From Aureobasidium sp. EXF-3400 (Eukaryota; Ascomycota; Dothideomycetes; Dothideales; Saccotheciaceae), in contig SWBL01000203.1 in NCBI GenBank assembly GCA_024195585.1, positions 28,455 to 92,454 of the forward strand: 64,000 bases of DNA. The letters are read 5' to 3'. Positions within the stretch are counted from its first letter, which is position 1. Each line of letters starts with the position of its first letter. Under the pieces are notes generated by a model. That model was not told where the DNA came from. It did not search any database and saw nothing but the letters and a program-made list of their open reading frames with translations. Shown piece after piece: positions 1 to 10,637 of this stretch. The translations under genes were made by a program, and so were the position numbers.

Positions 1-3000
1 CAACACAGCTGGAATAGAAGCTTCCATATTTGCAGCAAGAGACTTCTGAACAACGGTTGCAAGATCTTTCTGTAGAGACGGAATATCCTCAGCAAATGTG
101 CCAAGCATGATGGCCAGCGCTTTCCAGCTCTTCAAGAGATTGACTTGAGCTTCGACCAAAGACAGATTGACGTTGGCTCTTGCGACTTCTTCGACAAATC
201 CTTGATTGTTACGACCACTCCAGGATGACTCAAAGTCAAGCATTTGACTAGCAATTTTGCGATCGTAGTAGTAGTCACGACCGAAATCTGCTTGTTGAAG
301 AGAAGTGCGCTTGAAGTTTTCAAGCTTGCACTGTGGGAACTTGATGACAAAGTTCTTGGCTAGATTTTTGTGTAACGAGTGGTTGTATGCATTGACTGTG
401 ACTCCATGTTCGGTGAGGTATTGCAGTTTGGTGGCCACGATCTTTGCGGTTGTCGTGTCACCAAGCTGGCGTGCGTTGTGAAGGTAACGGGCAAGAATGT
501 TTGAAGCGTAGGAAGCCATCTGAATCTCGTTGGCATATCGGATGGTGCTCTCCAGATCGGACTGCTTGCTGTTTGGCTCAATCTCCGCGAGCCAATCTGC
601 TGCGCTCTTGAGGAAGTTGGCATGTTTACCAATGCCGTGTGTTGCCCAGGCCCACTGGTCTTGTGCTGAAGCAACAAACTTCAAGATAGCCATTGCTCGT
701 TTGGGAGAGATATTTTTGATGTCAGCCAGTTGATCTAAAGCATACTTCAGCAATGCTTTGCTGCCAGTAGCCTCGCTCTTTTCGGTCGCCTTCAGTCTAT
801 CACGAGGTGTGGTGCCAGTAAGCAAGCAGATAGAAAGCCATTGTTGCTTGTTGCTGACGACGGCAGAGAACATCTCCCAGATCGTAGATTCCACACCGAT
901 GTCTTGCAATGGCTGGTCCAGCTCTGCAAGGACGGCCAGGAAACTCTTTGCGGCCTCCGGGCTCAAATGACCAAGAAGAGAAGCTGGTTCTGACTCAGAC
1001 TGGTTCAATGTGCGAACAAGACTTGTGAACAAGGTGGCGACTGGTGCTTTGTAAGAGTGTTGGGCGGCAAAGAGACGCGCAAGAAGAGGCATGGACTGAA
1101 GGAGGTTCTTGCTGAGGTAACCAGCTTTGCGATCAGTGAGCAAGCCGACGTCAAGGATCGTTGAACAGAAAGACAGAGCTGCACTAGTCTGGAGTCTGAT
1201 TGGTCCTTCGTTCTCGAGCGGTCCGGGGTTGATCGAAGCGAGACCTGAAGTGAGGATGTTCAGGAGCGGGTGGAAAGTCAGAGAATGAGGACTGTCTGCC
1301 AGGTACACCTTGAGAAGATCTTCCGAAGCTTGTGCAAATACACCAGTCAACTTTCCGGTAACGGCTTTGTTATCGTCCACGCTGTAAGAAAAGTTAAGAA
1401 TCTCGGTAGCTGCGTCAAGTATACGTGTGCTGATCTCGCATCTTTCTGCAGGGAAGACAAAACGCCAGCTCGGCGAACTTTGCAGTACATCGAGAAGAAT
1501 ACGTTGGAATGCTGCAAGTACTGCACTAGTCAGCTTCTCGGGTGTGGTTCCAGTTGCATCGGCTGGGTCGTCAAATCGAGTAACAGCTTTTGTGTTAGAT
1601 TTGCGCGATACAGCCCGAGTAGCAACATCTTGTATCAATCCCTCGAAAAGGCCAATGCAAGCACGAAGCAGGTCGTACTGTCCGATTGGGAGCTCCGTGG
1701 CACTTATGATGGCAGCGAGACCGCCGAAGTTGTCGTCAACGGAGAGCAGTCGACTGCGTGTCAGAAGAGACCAGATTCTTTCCGGGTAAATGGACACCAA
1801 TGACTGCATGAATCGAACAATGTGAACCAAAAGATACAATGAACCCTCCAATCCTGGCTGTTCGACTTGAGCATGCAACTCTTCCTCGAACATTTGGAAA
1901 ACGACTCTGACGATGTCATCGTTTCTGTCGAGACCATAACTCAAACGACCGAGAACGTGCTTTGCAGCATCAATATCATCCGACTTAACAGCAGCATAGA
2001 CGAGTGAATCGACGAGCGCAATAATCTCGGCGGCTGCCTCCTTTTCAACGGCTCCAGATGCCAGCTCGATGTATGTTGCATTGGATAGTCTGGTTGCGAG
2101 GAGCTTGCCGAAATACTCAAGTGCGGAGTGTTGGTGGTGCCAACAGACAACATAGGGACTGTTTTGATTCGCTAGGATACCAACTGTTCCTGAGGGAATT
2201 GTCAAATCAGTCTTAGCTTGACCAGCATCTCTGCCTGACGTGAGACGCATGTGATGGGTCCTGCCGTCTCTCGGGACGAAGAGCGGAATCTCATCAAGAA
2301 GCTGAATGTGATTCTGAAGTTCGTCCTCACGGTAATTTTCGTAACTCCTCTCAAAAGTTTTAGGAAGGATTTGAGTGAGAGTGGACATGTTCTCCAGAAT
2401 GGCGAGAATTTCCGAATCTTGTCCATCTTTCGAAGCCCGGCTTTGACTGATCGAGAGCAGGCAGTTGAGGAAAGGTCGAACTTCGTAAGCATAGCGTTGC
2501 TTGACTTGATCGAAAAATTTGCCGCCCATGCTGCTGCCGTCGGTCAAGAAAGCTCTGACTGGCTGCACCGGATTACGAGCTCGTGTCCGTGAGAGATTGG
2601 GAGGCACTGTATCGTAAGAAAGGATTGAAAGCACTGCCTGAACCACATCGGGTCCGTACTGGAAAAGATGATAGCCTGCTGAGACTAAGCTGAAGAGTGA
2701 CATTTTACCACAAGCAGCAACGTGAAGATCAAATTCAGCGCCGTACGCAAGCAGCAGACACTCAGATAGAGACGTCACCATATCGAATGTTTGCAGATCG
2801 GCGACTGCAGCATTGGCCATGAAGCCAATAACGTCTTCTCCCTCTACAGGGTGTGCATTGAGAATAGCGTCTAGTGTAGTCTCTGTCTTGGTCTTTGTCG
2901 CGTTGCTAGGACCGTCTTCAATTTGAGACTGTGCCTCAGCACGACTTGCCAGGACGGCTCCACGAAGACTTTGTGCGATAATGCTCCATGCAAGGATGGC

Positions 3001-4240
3001 AGGCCCAGCATGTCTTATGCCGAGCTGAGCTTGTGCAGCACCAAGAAGAGTTGAAGTGACTAGACGAACGCAGGCCTCGTCATCAATGTAGGATTCGCCA
3101 GGCAGTTGAGGGTAGTTTGCAGTATTTGGTTGTTCGCTGACCGAGTCCACGGTAGTTCTGACCTTGAGTACTTCCAGGGATATGAGAGAAGTTAGGCATC
3201 GAATAACAATGATCAGGTCTGAAGTCTCGGCGGTTTCGGGAAGCGCAGAGAAGAAGTATGTCGCATCCATTAAAGAAAACCAAAGAACGACCGGCTCGGA
3301 ATCAAGAATCTCCTTTTGGGAGAAGATGTGGATGTACGCCAGATGCAAGATCAGGACAAGCTGTGTAAAGACGGATTTAATGTAAGAGTTGGCCAGGTCC
3401 TCGTCGTCAGAAAGCAATCCCGACCAAGATTCTGGGTTGAGTGATTGCAATTTTGCATCCAGAGCATTTATACATTTGCAGAAAAAGGATGGGTTAGATG
3501 TCAATGTCTGGGTTCGGAAGACAGCAAGAGCAGCTTCCAGAAGCGAAACTCTGGTGTTGACAGCCGTCGACTGCAGATCTTGCGGCAATGCGAGACCAAT
3601 CAATAGTGCAGATAAAGCCAAGATGCTTGACTTCTCGGCGTAGAGCGTGTTCAATAGCCTGGGACGTCTCTGTTGCTGAGTATCGAATATCGACTTTTGA
3701 TCTGGTTCGGGAGTAGGATTGATGGACTGGCGGAAGTGGGCATTCGCAGCGGCGTTCTGAATTCCAAGTCGCTCGTCCTGGGACCACTCAGCCAGCATGC
3801 GCGAAGCAGAACGTTGCTGCCATTCGACCAGAACAATTCTCAAAGCATCCGTCTCTTGAATATTAGCTTCTTTAGACAACCACAAAGCATCCTCCTTGAT
3901 TTGGTTGATATCATATTGGCCAGATTCTGAAGGGAGAGCGTTGATGGCAGCAGTCCGTGTTTCAAAGTCGGTTTTCGACTGGGATGTAGGAGGTTGGAAG
4001 GGTGTGAGGGGAGCGCCCAGAATGGAGAGAACGGTAGGATCTTGGAAGAAAGCGTCTAGTGTGGGAGAAGAGGTGACGGAGTCGAGAGCAATGACGGCTT
4101 TATAGGCAGATTCCCATGATCTAGGACGATTAGCACAGGTTGAAGGTAGACAGAGCAGCAGGCGCATACAGAAGAGGAAGCTCGCGGGCCAAACATTTAT
4201 CCAGAGCTGGGAAGTAGACGGCCTGTGGAGAGGGCACCAT
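1..4240 (-). CDS. NUP188: Nucleoporin NUP188, 3'-truncated by window edge
   Basis: Large scaffold nucleoporin of the inner ring of the nuclear pore complex. Exon 1 (4240-4170) encodes a 23-residue start beginning MVPSPQAVYFPALDKC. A 49-bp intron (4121-4169, donor GTATGC, branch CTAAT, acceptor CCTAG) joins it to a frame that stays open to base 1, giving about 1397 visible codons. The family is usually about 1700-1850 residues, so several hundred C-terminal residues lie outside. The protein is all alpha-helical in style, with no FG repeats or membrane segment. Family features recognised include the start (FPALDKC, then LLSWESAYKAV across the splice), a SYGLDRNDD-type segment, LLTGTTPRDR and GRDYYYD. 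NUP192/NUP205 is the related alternative, but the start and these motifs favour NUP188. It diverges from trpC across about 310 bp. Confidence 0.88.
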
Positions 4241-4549
4241 TGTGCAGGTAGCTTTAGTGTATGAGCATGCGCGCCGCTCCAGAAATGTCGGATTGGCAAA
4301 TCGCGCGACAGCTGGAAAGAGCGGTAGAAGGTGGATTTGATGGTCTGGAAATGGTAGCTGCAAAGACCAGAGACACGCCAAGACAAGGAAACGCGACTTT
4401 GGGAGGAAGTTGGAAGGAGCTCCAAATCTGGGGAAGCAGCGCCGCCAGCTGACTCATCCATGCCTTCCAGATCTTATTGATGCTTTTCTTTGGCATACCA
4501 TCGCCATTCTGCTGACGATACTGCTCCAATTGTCAGACACACCTCAAAC
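4241..4549. promoter_or_regulatory. Divergent promoter NUP188 / trpC
   Basis: The 309 bp between two oppositely directed start codons must carry both promoters and both 5' leaders. A perfect general amino-acid control site lies at 4450-4456. No other element is clear. Confidence 0.7.
4450..4456. promoter_or_regulatory. Cross-pathway control element TGACTCA (Gcn4/CpcA site)
   Basis: TGACTCA is the consensus for Gcn4-type bZIP activators (CpcA/CPC1 in filamentous fungi), which induce amino-acid biosynthesis genes on starvation. It sits 94 bp before the trpC ATG, a usual position for this gene family. A chance match to this site in 309 bp is of the order of a few percent, so position and target gene carry most of the weight. 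Confidence 0.65.
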
Positions 4550-6859
4550 ATGTCTAACCTGGGCCTGGTCGACCACTCGCCCTTCAACGCCGAGCCTGCT
4601 GCTCCAATTCCTACCGCCTCCAATCTCGTTCTCATCGACAATTACGATTCGTTTACCTGGAATGTCTACCAATATTTGTGTCTCGAAGGCGCAACCGTCA
4701 CCGTCTACCGCAACGATGAAATCACTATCGACCAATTGATCGCCAAAAATCCCACCCAGCTGGTCATCAGTCCCGGTCCTGGCCACCCCGAAACAGACTC
4801 TGGCGTTAGCAAGGATGCCATCCGACACTTTGCTGGCAAGATCCCCATCTTCGGTGTCTGTATGGGCGAACAATGCATTTACTCTGTCTTTGGTGGTACT
4901 GTCGAGAAGACTGGCGAGATCCTCCACGGAAAGACTTCGCCTTTGCGACACGATGCCAAGGGCGTCTACGCCAACCTCCCTCAGGACATTCCCGTTACCC
5001 GCTACCACTCGCTTGCCGGAACCCACCCTACTCTTCCCGAGTGTCTCGAGGTTTCCTCTTGGATTGCCGTTGGTCCCGATGGAGGAAAAGGCGTCATCAT
5101 GGGTGTGCGCCACAAGGAATACGTTATTGAGGGTGTCCAATACCACCCCGAGAGTATCTTGACCGAGGAGGGAAGACTGCAGATCAAAAACTTTCTGTAT
5201 ATGCAGGGCGGTACCTGGGCCGAGAACGAACGTCTGCAGAAAGAGGCTAAGTCAAACGCCCAACCAGCAAAGACCAACGGACAGACCAAGGACAAGCAGA
5301 CAAACATCCTCGAGAAGATTTTTGCTCGTCGCAAGGAATTGATCGCTGCTCAGAAAGAAATCCCCTCGCAAAGACCCATCGACCTGCAGGCCGCCTACGA
5401 CCTCGACCTTTCACCACCTCTGATCTCTTTCCCCGACCGTCTCAAGCAGTCTCCTTACCAACTTTCCCTGATGGCTGAAATCAAGCGCGCTTCTCCTTCC
5501 AAAGGCATAATCTCAATCTCCACTTGCGCCCCTGCTCAAGCTCGCATCTACGCCCTCGCCGGCGCCAGTACCATTTCCGTCTTGACCGAGCCTGACTGGT
5601 TCAAGGGTAGCATCGACGATCTCAAGGCCGTTCGTCAAGCTCTGGCTGGCATGCCCAACCGTCCTGCTGTTTTGCGCAAGGAGTTTGTCTTCGATGAGTA
5701 CCAAATTTTGGAAGCTAGATTGGCTGGTGCCGACACCGTTTTGCTCATCGTCAAGATGCTCGAGACCGAGACTCTTCACAGATTGTACAAGTACTCACAG
5801 TCTCTTGGTATGGAGCCTTTGGTCGAGGTCAACAACGAGGAAGAAATGAAGATCGCCGTCGACATGGGTTCAAAGGTCATTGGTGTCAACAACCGTAATC
5901 TCACAAACTTCGAAGTTGACCTGGAAACCACTAGCCGTCTTATGTCGCTTGTTCCAAAAGAGACTGTTGTCTGTGCTCTCAGTGGTATCGCTGGACCACA
6001 GGATGTTGTTCCTTACCAGAAGAATGGTGTCGGTGCTGTTCTTGTTGGCGAGGCTTTGATGCGCGCAAAGGACACTGCTCAATTCATCTCTGAACTGCTC
6101 GGTGGCAGTGTCAAGTCCGCTCACAAGGAGTCCAAAAAGACACCCATGGTCAAGATTTGCGGCACTCGTTCCCCCGAAGCAGCCAAGGCTGCAGTTGAGG
6201 CTGGTGCAGACTTCATTGGCATTATTTTGGTGAAGGGTCGCAAGCGATGCGTGTCTACCGAGACCGCTCTAAAAATCTCAAAGGTTATCCACGAGACACC
6301 CCGCGCTGGATCGGACGCCGCCTCGAGCGAAGAATCATTGCCCGTATCAGCAACAAACTACTTCGACCATACCACATCACACAACTTGGTCCACCCACGA
6401 CACGCGTCACTTGTTGGTGTCTTCCAGAACCAGCCCTTGTCATATATCCTAGAACAACAGAAGCTTCTCGGTCTTGACATTGTACAACTACATGGATCTG
6501 AGCCGATTGAGTGGGCATCACTCATTCCTGTTCCTGTCATTCGCGCTTTCCACCCTGGTGATGCCGGTCTTGCTACTCGTGGCTACCATGCATTGCCACT
6601 GGTCGATTCTGGCGCCGGTGGCTCTGGTGAGCAGGTGGACTTGACACAAGTACAAGAACTTTTACAGAAGGACAGTGGTCTGCGGATCATGCTTGCTGGT
6701 GGCCTCAACCCCAGCAATGTCAAGCAAGTTTCCAGCGGGCTGGCCTCCAACATGAGCCAAATCGCCATCCTCGATGTCAGCAGTGGCGTTGAAGAGAATG
6801 GCGAGCAGAGTCTCTCGAAGATTCGTGAGTTTGTCACCGCTGTCAAGGCTGGATCTTGA
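4550..6859 (+). CDS. trpC: Trifunctional tryptophan biosynthesis protein (GATase / IGPS / PRAI)
   Basis: One uninterrupted 769-residue protein carrying three activities. These are the glutamine amidotransferase of anthranilate synthase (residues about 25-220), indole-3-glycerol-phosphate synthase (about 252-515) and phosphoribosylanthranilate isomerase (about 530-769). This is the classical Pezizomycotina fusion (A. nidulans trpC, N. crassa trp-1). Visible catalytic features are the amidotransferase nucleophile Cys104 in FGVCMGEQ, His199/Glu201 in YHPES, the IGPS motif [13 protein letters not shown] and the PRAI start VKICGTR. I chose the ATG at 4550 because it has A at -3 and opens the expected N-terminus; the frame upstream offers only a TTG. 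The amidotransferase partners with the anthranilate synthase large subunit, encoded elsewhere. Likely under general amino-acid control through the site at 4450. Confidence 0.96.
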   Translation: MSNLGLVDHSPFNAEPAAPIPTASNLVLIDNYDSFTWNVYQYLCLEGATVTVYRNDEITIDQLIAKNPTQLVISPGPGHPETDSGVSKDAIRHFAGKIPIFGVCMGEQCIYSVFGGTVEKTGEILHGKTSPLRHDAKGVYANLPQDIPVTRYHSLAGTHPTLPECLEVSSWIAVGPDGGKGVIMGVRHKEYVIEGVQYHPESILTEEGRLQIKNFLYMQGGTWAENERLQKEAKSNAQPAKTNGQTKDKQTNILEKIFARRKELIAAQKEIPSQRPIDLQAAYDLDLSPPLISFPDRLKQSPYQLSLMAEIKRASPSKGIISISTCAPAQARIYALAGASTISVLTEPDWFKGSIDDLKAVRQALAGMPNRPAVLRKEFVFDEYQILEARLAGADTVLLIVKMLETETLHRLYKYSQSLGMEPLVEVNNEEEMKIAVDMGSKVIGVNNRNLTNFEVDLETTSRLMSLVPKETVVCALSGIAGPQDVVPYQKNGVGAVLVGEALMRAKDTAQFISELLGGSVKSAHKESKKTPMVKICGTRSPEAAKAAVEAGADFIGIILVKGRKRCVSTETALKISKVIHETPRAGSDAASSEESLPVSATNYFDHTTSHNLVHPRHASLVGVFQNQPLSYILEQQKLLGLDIVQLHGSEPIEWASLIPVPVIRAFHPGDAGLATRGYHALPLVDSGAGGSGEQVDLTQVQELLQKDSGLRIMLAGGLNPSNVKQVSSGLASNMSQIAILDVSSGVEENGEQSLSKIREFVTAVKAGS

Positions 6860-7463
6860 CCACATAACGAACAAAAATAATAGAACAAAGCTTTTCACCC
6901 TCAGACTTCATCACACCATCACTTCCTTGATTTTTTTCTGAATTCAGTACTGACTTGTCACTGATAACAAATGATTACGTCTACACTGCGCTGAAAAGCT
7001 GCTAACTTTCATCCTTCAACCAAGAGCACTACTGCTTATTGATTGTTCTTGAAATCAGACGTAGGTCTTTCGCTCGGTCGTGTTTCACTTACTGGTTCGT
7101 GTTCACTCGGCCTCCATATCAGGATGTTCTACTGAGTTACAATTATTCCTCCTTCCTCCTTCTGTCTTACCCTTCTTTCACCACATATCAACTTCCACCA
7201 CTTCTATCCTTCCACCTCTCCATCTCTCTCTGCTTCCACCATCTCATACAACATACCTCTTTGCATTCTCATACTATCTATCAGGATCACGAACACTTGC
7301 CTGGCGCAGTCACTTCAGATCTTTAGAGATCCCTGAGAGATCCTCCCAGCTTGGATCGGCGCGAACACTTCACGCTGCGTCTCTCTGTCTCTTCCTATCA
7401 GTCGACTATCATCCGCCAGCGCCTTACGATATCTCAAGCCGACCAACCACCCAAGCCACGACC
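6860..7463. other. Intergenic spacer with pyrimidine-rich leader
   Basis: 3' region of trpC followed by the promoter and leader of the BRCT-WGR gene. From about 7140 to 7300 the top strand is strongly C/T-rich, typical of fungal core promoters and leaders. The reading frame that runs into the next gene from 7080 has no support before the ATG at 7464. Confidence 0.6.
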
Positions 7464-9047
7464 ATGGCTCCCAAGTTCAAGAACGCCGTCATCTGCTTCT
7501 CAGGCACCTTCGACAACTCTGCAGCCACCCTGCAAAAATGGACCGAAGCCAATGGCGCCACCTACAACCGCAAGCTTACCTCTAACACCACCCACCTCGT
7601 CGTCAGCGAAGCCAACTGGCGTGCCCGCGTCTCCGAAGTGAAGACAGCCCTCGAAGACAGCACCATCAAGGTCGTCAACTACGACTGGTTTGACGATAAA
7701 CTGCGCCTGTCCAGCCGCGTCACAGAAACAAAATACCTCTGGCCCACCATCGATGCCGAGCAACTCAAGCAAGAAGCCAAGGACGCCAAAGCCGCCGAAC
7801 GCGAGCAAAAGCGCGCAGAGAAGGAAAAAGAGAGGAAGAAGAAGGAAGCCGAGAGTATCAACTGGGGCGCTGCATTGATGCAACACACCAATGCGGTTGC
7901 TCGCGTCGAGGACAGCAGCGAAGATGAAGAGTCTAGCGAGGAAGACTCGTCTGCTGAACAGAACAAGTCTCTGGCTCAGCAGTTTGCTAAGGGAGCTAAA
8001 CAGGCAAAGCAAGATTTGATGAGTGAGAACCACCATATCTACATGGATCAGACTGGCTTTGTCTATGATGTTGTGGTCACCAAAGCTTCGGTTGAGCTTT
8101 CTCGTTTGGAGAAGGCATCTATCATCGTAAGTTCCTCGTGCTCTCCTCGTCCTGAGAGATCTTACTGACATATGTCCCTTACACAGCTCTACGAAACCAA
8201 CGCCGGACCACCCCACTACTACTCCGTCGTTGTCAAGGTCCCAGAAAAGACCTCCATCGACGACTACGACCTTACCACCGTCCACAACGTCAACTTCCCC
8301 ACTGCCTTCAAGTGCCTACGCGACAACTTCAAAGTCCTTACTGGAGCATCCTGGGACAACCGCATTAAGAAATTCAGCAATGGTCTTTCGTTGGCACCTC
8401 TTCCTCGCGCCAACATCACCGTTACACCTCCTTCCAAGCCCTCTCCTTCCGGAAAACTATCCAAGATAACCAAAAAGGGAAAGTCTGGCAAGGAACCCAC
8501 AGAGGTAGAGGAAACCCCAGAAATGCTTCAGCAGAGATTGGAAACTGCATTTGCGGCTCAAAAGTATCGTTACCGCTTGCCTGTTGAGGGAGAGCCTCAC
8601 GGCACTATGCCTGATGGATCACACTACCTGCACCAAAACAAAAAGAGTGTGTATGATCTGTTCGGCAAGGTTGCAGACAGAAGTGCTGAGATCCTTGCTG
8701 CTAAAGAGGCCAAAAAGGAAGAAATCAAGAGGTTGAGCAGAATGGCGTTGAAGAGACAGAATCAGCAAATCAAGAGCAAGCCGGAGGTCATCACCATTGA
8801 GTCTGATGATGAGGAAGAGGAGACTGCAGAGGAAGAGAGTGGAGAGGAAGAGACTGCAGAGGAAGAGACTGAGGAGGAAGAGGTCGGAGATGAGGAGATG
8901 GAGGATGGCTATGTTGCTGTCAATGCTGCTGGCAAGGATGTCGAGATGCAGAGTGTTTACTCTGTTGATGTTGCTGGCTACGGAGCTGGAGTTGAAGCTG
9001 CCGAGGAGGACTTCACCATGGTCGATGCTCCTACTACCCAAACCTGA
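7464..9047 (+). CDS. BRCT-WGR domain protein, PARP-like without catalytic domain
   Basis: Two exons (7464-8126 and 8187-9047; donor GTAAGT, branch CTGAC, acceptor CACAG) give 507 residues. Residues about 5-95 form a BRCT domain (KNAVICFSGTF start, THLVVS, NYDWFDD end). A Lys/Glu helical stretch and a Ser/Glu acidic patch follow. Residues about 190-305 form a WGR-type domain (YMDQTGFVYDVVV, then ASWDNRIKKF), though the WGR tripeptide itself is not preserved. The C-terminus is a long Glu-rich acidic tail. Fungal PARP homologues order BRCT-WGR-regulatory-catalytic; here the regulatory and catalytic ADP-ribosyltransferase parts are absent. It is probably a nuclear DNA-break or chromatin-binding protein without enzyme activity. 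That function is inferred from domains only. Confidence 0.8.
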
Positions 9048-9659
9048 TTCGACAGCACCGCTACACCTTGGCATCTTCGACTTACGACTTAACGACTTAC
9101 GACATCTACTGGAATTCGCACCTTCTTGCATCGACTGAGACCTCTTCAGCTCAGAAAAGGGAAAGGGGAGCTCAATCTCTTTTCCTTTCCCCTTTTGATT
9201 TGATTTCTTTTTCTTGCAAGTTATGAAATGGGAGGCAGAGCAGCACGGAATTTTGAAATCGTGGAAGTTACGAAGTTACGAGCGCTGGGCCCTTATAGAT
9301 AGGTTCATCGAGGAGAGGGCTGCTTTTGATCTTATGGGCGCTTTTCCTATTATTCACCAAATCTTTTGCAGTCAATTCGCTTCTCCTGCACAAATGAACA
9401 ATGTTGCTGATTTAAGACCCGTGAATAATACATGATTCGAAGCAAGACGGCCTGATTTTGCTCAAAGGTTGATTGAGCATGTTCTGCATCAGAATCAGGA
9501 CAATGAGGAATCATCCTAATGGTAGCCAGGTGATTTGTGAGCCTTCGAGAGAAGAGAAAAAACAGCAGAACGCGCCCGATATTGTATTGCGGTGTCTTTG
9601 GTATGGGTGAGAAGAACAAGCGTGAAATATGTATAGAAAAGAGGTGGGGTGGTTCTCTC
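9048..9659. other. Convergent 3' spacer
   Basis: Lies between the stop codons of the BRCT-WGR gene and NDUFB7, so it holds two 3' untranslated regions. An imperfect inverted pyrimidine/purine pair occurs near 9157-9197 (GAAAAGGGAAAGGGG against CTTTTCCTTTCCCCTTTT), which could form a hairpin in either transcript. No gene seen. Confidence 0.5.
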
Positions 9660-10192
9660 TTAGTTGCTTCTCTCGCCGCCCTTTGCAGCTCTCAATTCGT
9701 CCATCTTTGCGACGCGCTTCTTGAACTCTTCGTATTGGCACTTTTCGTATGAGTGTCTCTCGTTCTGTTTCGTTGTGTCAGACTCATGGGATGTAAAAAC
9801 AAATGGATCGATAATCTGTCAAGGTTCCAGGTCGTAAGTGGAAGGGTATGCGTACCTCGCACTTCCAGGGAAGGTAGTACTCGTTGTGTCGGCAGCGGTT
9901 CAGCGGGATCAAGAGGTGGGCGCAGGTGTCTCTGTAGGCGATGGGGAGTCTTGCGTCGGACATTTCCTCGCGGGAAGCAGCTGTTGATTCATCCTCTGGT
10001 TAGCATCATGTTTCGAAGATTCCAATTGACGAGCGAGTGTGTAGAGCGAGTTGCAAGATGGTGGGTGTTGGCGCGCGAGCGGGATTGGACCGGTTGTAGG
10101 AGGCATTGGGAATGGCGACTGAGGGGAGACGTACTGGTCGAAGGACCAGCTTCGAGGCCGACGGCATGCTTGATTGTTTCGGTAATAGCCAT
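9660..10192 (-). CDS. NDUFB7: NADH:ubiquinone oxidoreductase subunit NDUFB7 (B18)
   Basis: Accessory subunit of mitochondrial complex I on the intermembrane-space side. Three exons (10192-10135, 9980-9856, 9764-9660) give 95 residues. Introns are 154 bp (donor GTACGT, branch TGCTAAC, acceptor CAACAG) and 91 bp (donor GTACGC, acceptor AAACAG). The diagnostic twin CX9C pair is intact: one from DTC to NRC, the other from KCE to EKC, as expected for a Mia40-imported CHCH protein. Family signatures LPIAYRDTCAHLL, YYLPWKCE and YEKCQYEEFKKRVAKM are present. Because the small exons alternate with introns, a longer frame on the opposite strand (9753-10211) is only a shadow. It diverges from mbp1. Confidence 0.93.
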
Positions 10193-10584
10193 GGTTGTGA
10201 TTGTGTCTTGACTTGGATCACGACAGCTCCTGCTATGACATTGGATGCGGTCGCAGGCCGGCAACTCTCTCGCGCCAAGGCCCGGTCAAGTTCACGGTGC
10301 GGAAGCGCCAAGGCCTTCACAACGCGTCCTCACGTCTCCCTCCAGTCGACCGTGTCTTCCTCGTGTGTCGCATCAAAGGGTGCATCGGTGCGTCGCTACC
10401 CGGGACTCCAGACACTGACAGGCTTTGCATGTGCTAAATCATGGATACAGGGTAGCAATCATCTCACTCAGCAATCAACCTGGCTTCAGCTCGCCCTTGC
10501 GACGACAGCTCGACCAACCGTCGCAACTGACCTCTTCCTCTCGCTCCTCCACCTTCTCTGCACCTCTTCACTACATGACCGACC
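10193..10584. promoter_or_regulatory. Divergent promoter NDUFB7 / mbp1
   Basis: 392 bp between opposite start codons. It contains an MCB-type hexamer at 10322-10327 and a C/T-rich stretch just before the mbp1 start, and ends in a short upstream reading frame that overlaps the mbp1 ATG. Confidence 0.6.
10322..10327. promoter_or_regulatory. MCB-like box ACGCGT
   Basis: ACGCGT is the core recognised by MBF, whose DNA-binding subunit is the product of the adjacent gene. It lies 258 bp before the mbp1 ATG and 130 bp before the NDUFB7 ATG. The same hexamer also occurs inside coding regions of this window, so chance is possible (about one in ten for a spacer this size). Confidence 0.4.
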
Positions 10585-10637
10585 ATGACGGACACTCGCG
10601 TTTACTCGGCTACATACAGCAATGTGCCCGTCTATGA
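10575..10637 (+). other. Short uORF overlapping the mbp1 start codon
   Basis: An ATG 10 nt before the mbp1 ATG opens a 20-codon frame that ends inside the mbp1 coding region in another frame. Its context has T at -3 (weak), while the mbp1 ATG has A at -3 (strong), so leaky scanning would still reach mbp1. Relevant only if transcription starts upstream of 10575. Confidence 0.5.

Noticed and set aside
9753..10211. 152-codon plus-strand frame
   Set aside because: Lies across the introns and exons of NDUFB7 on the other strand and shows no domain.
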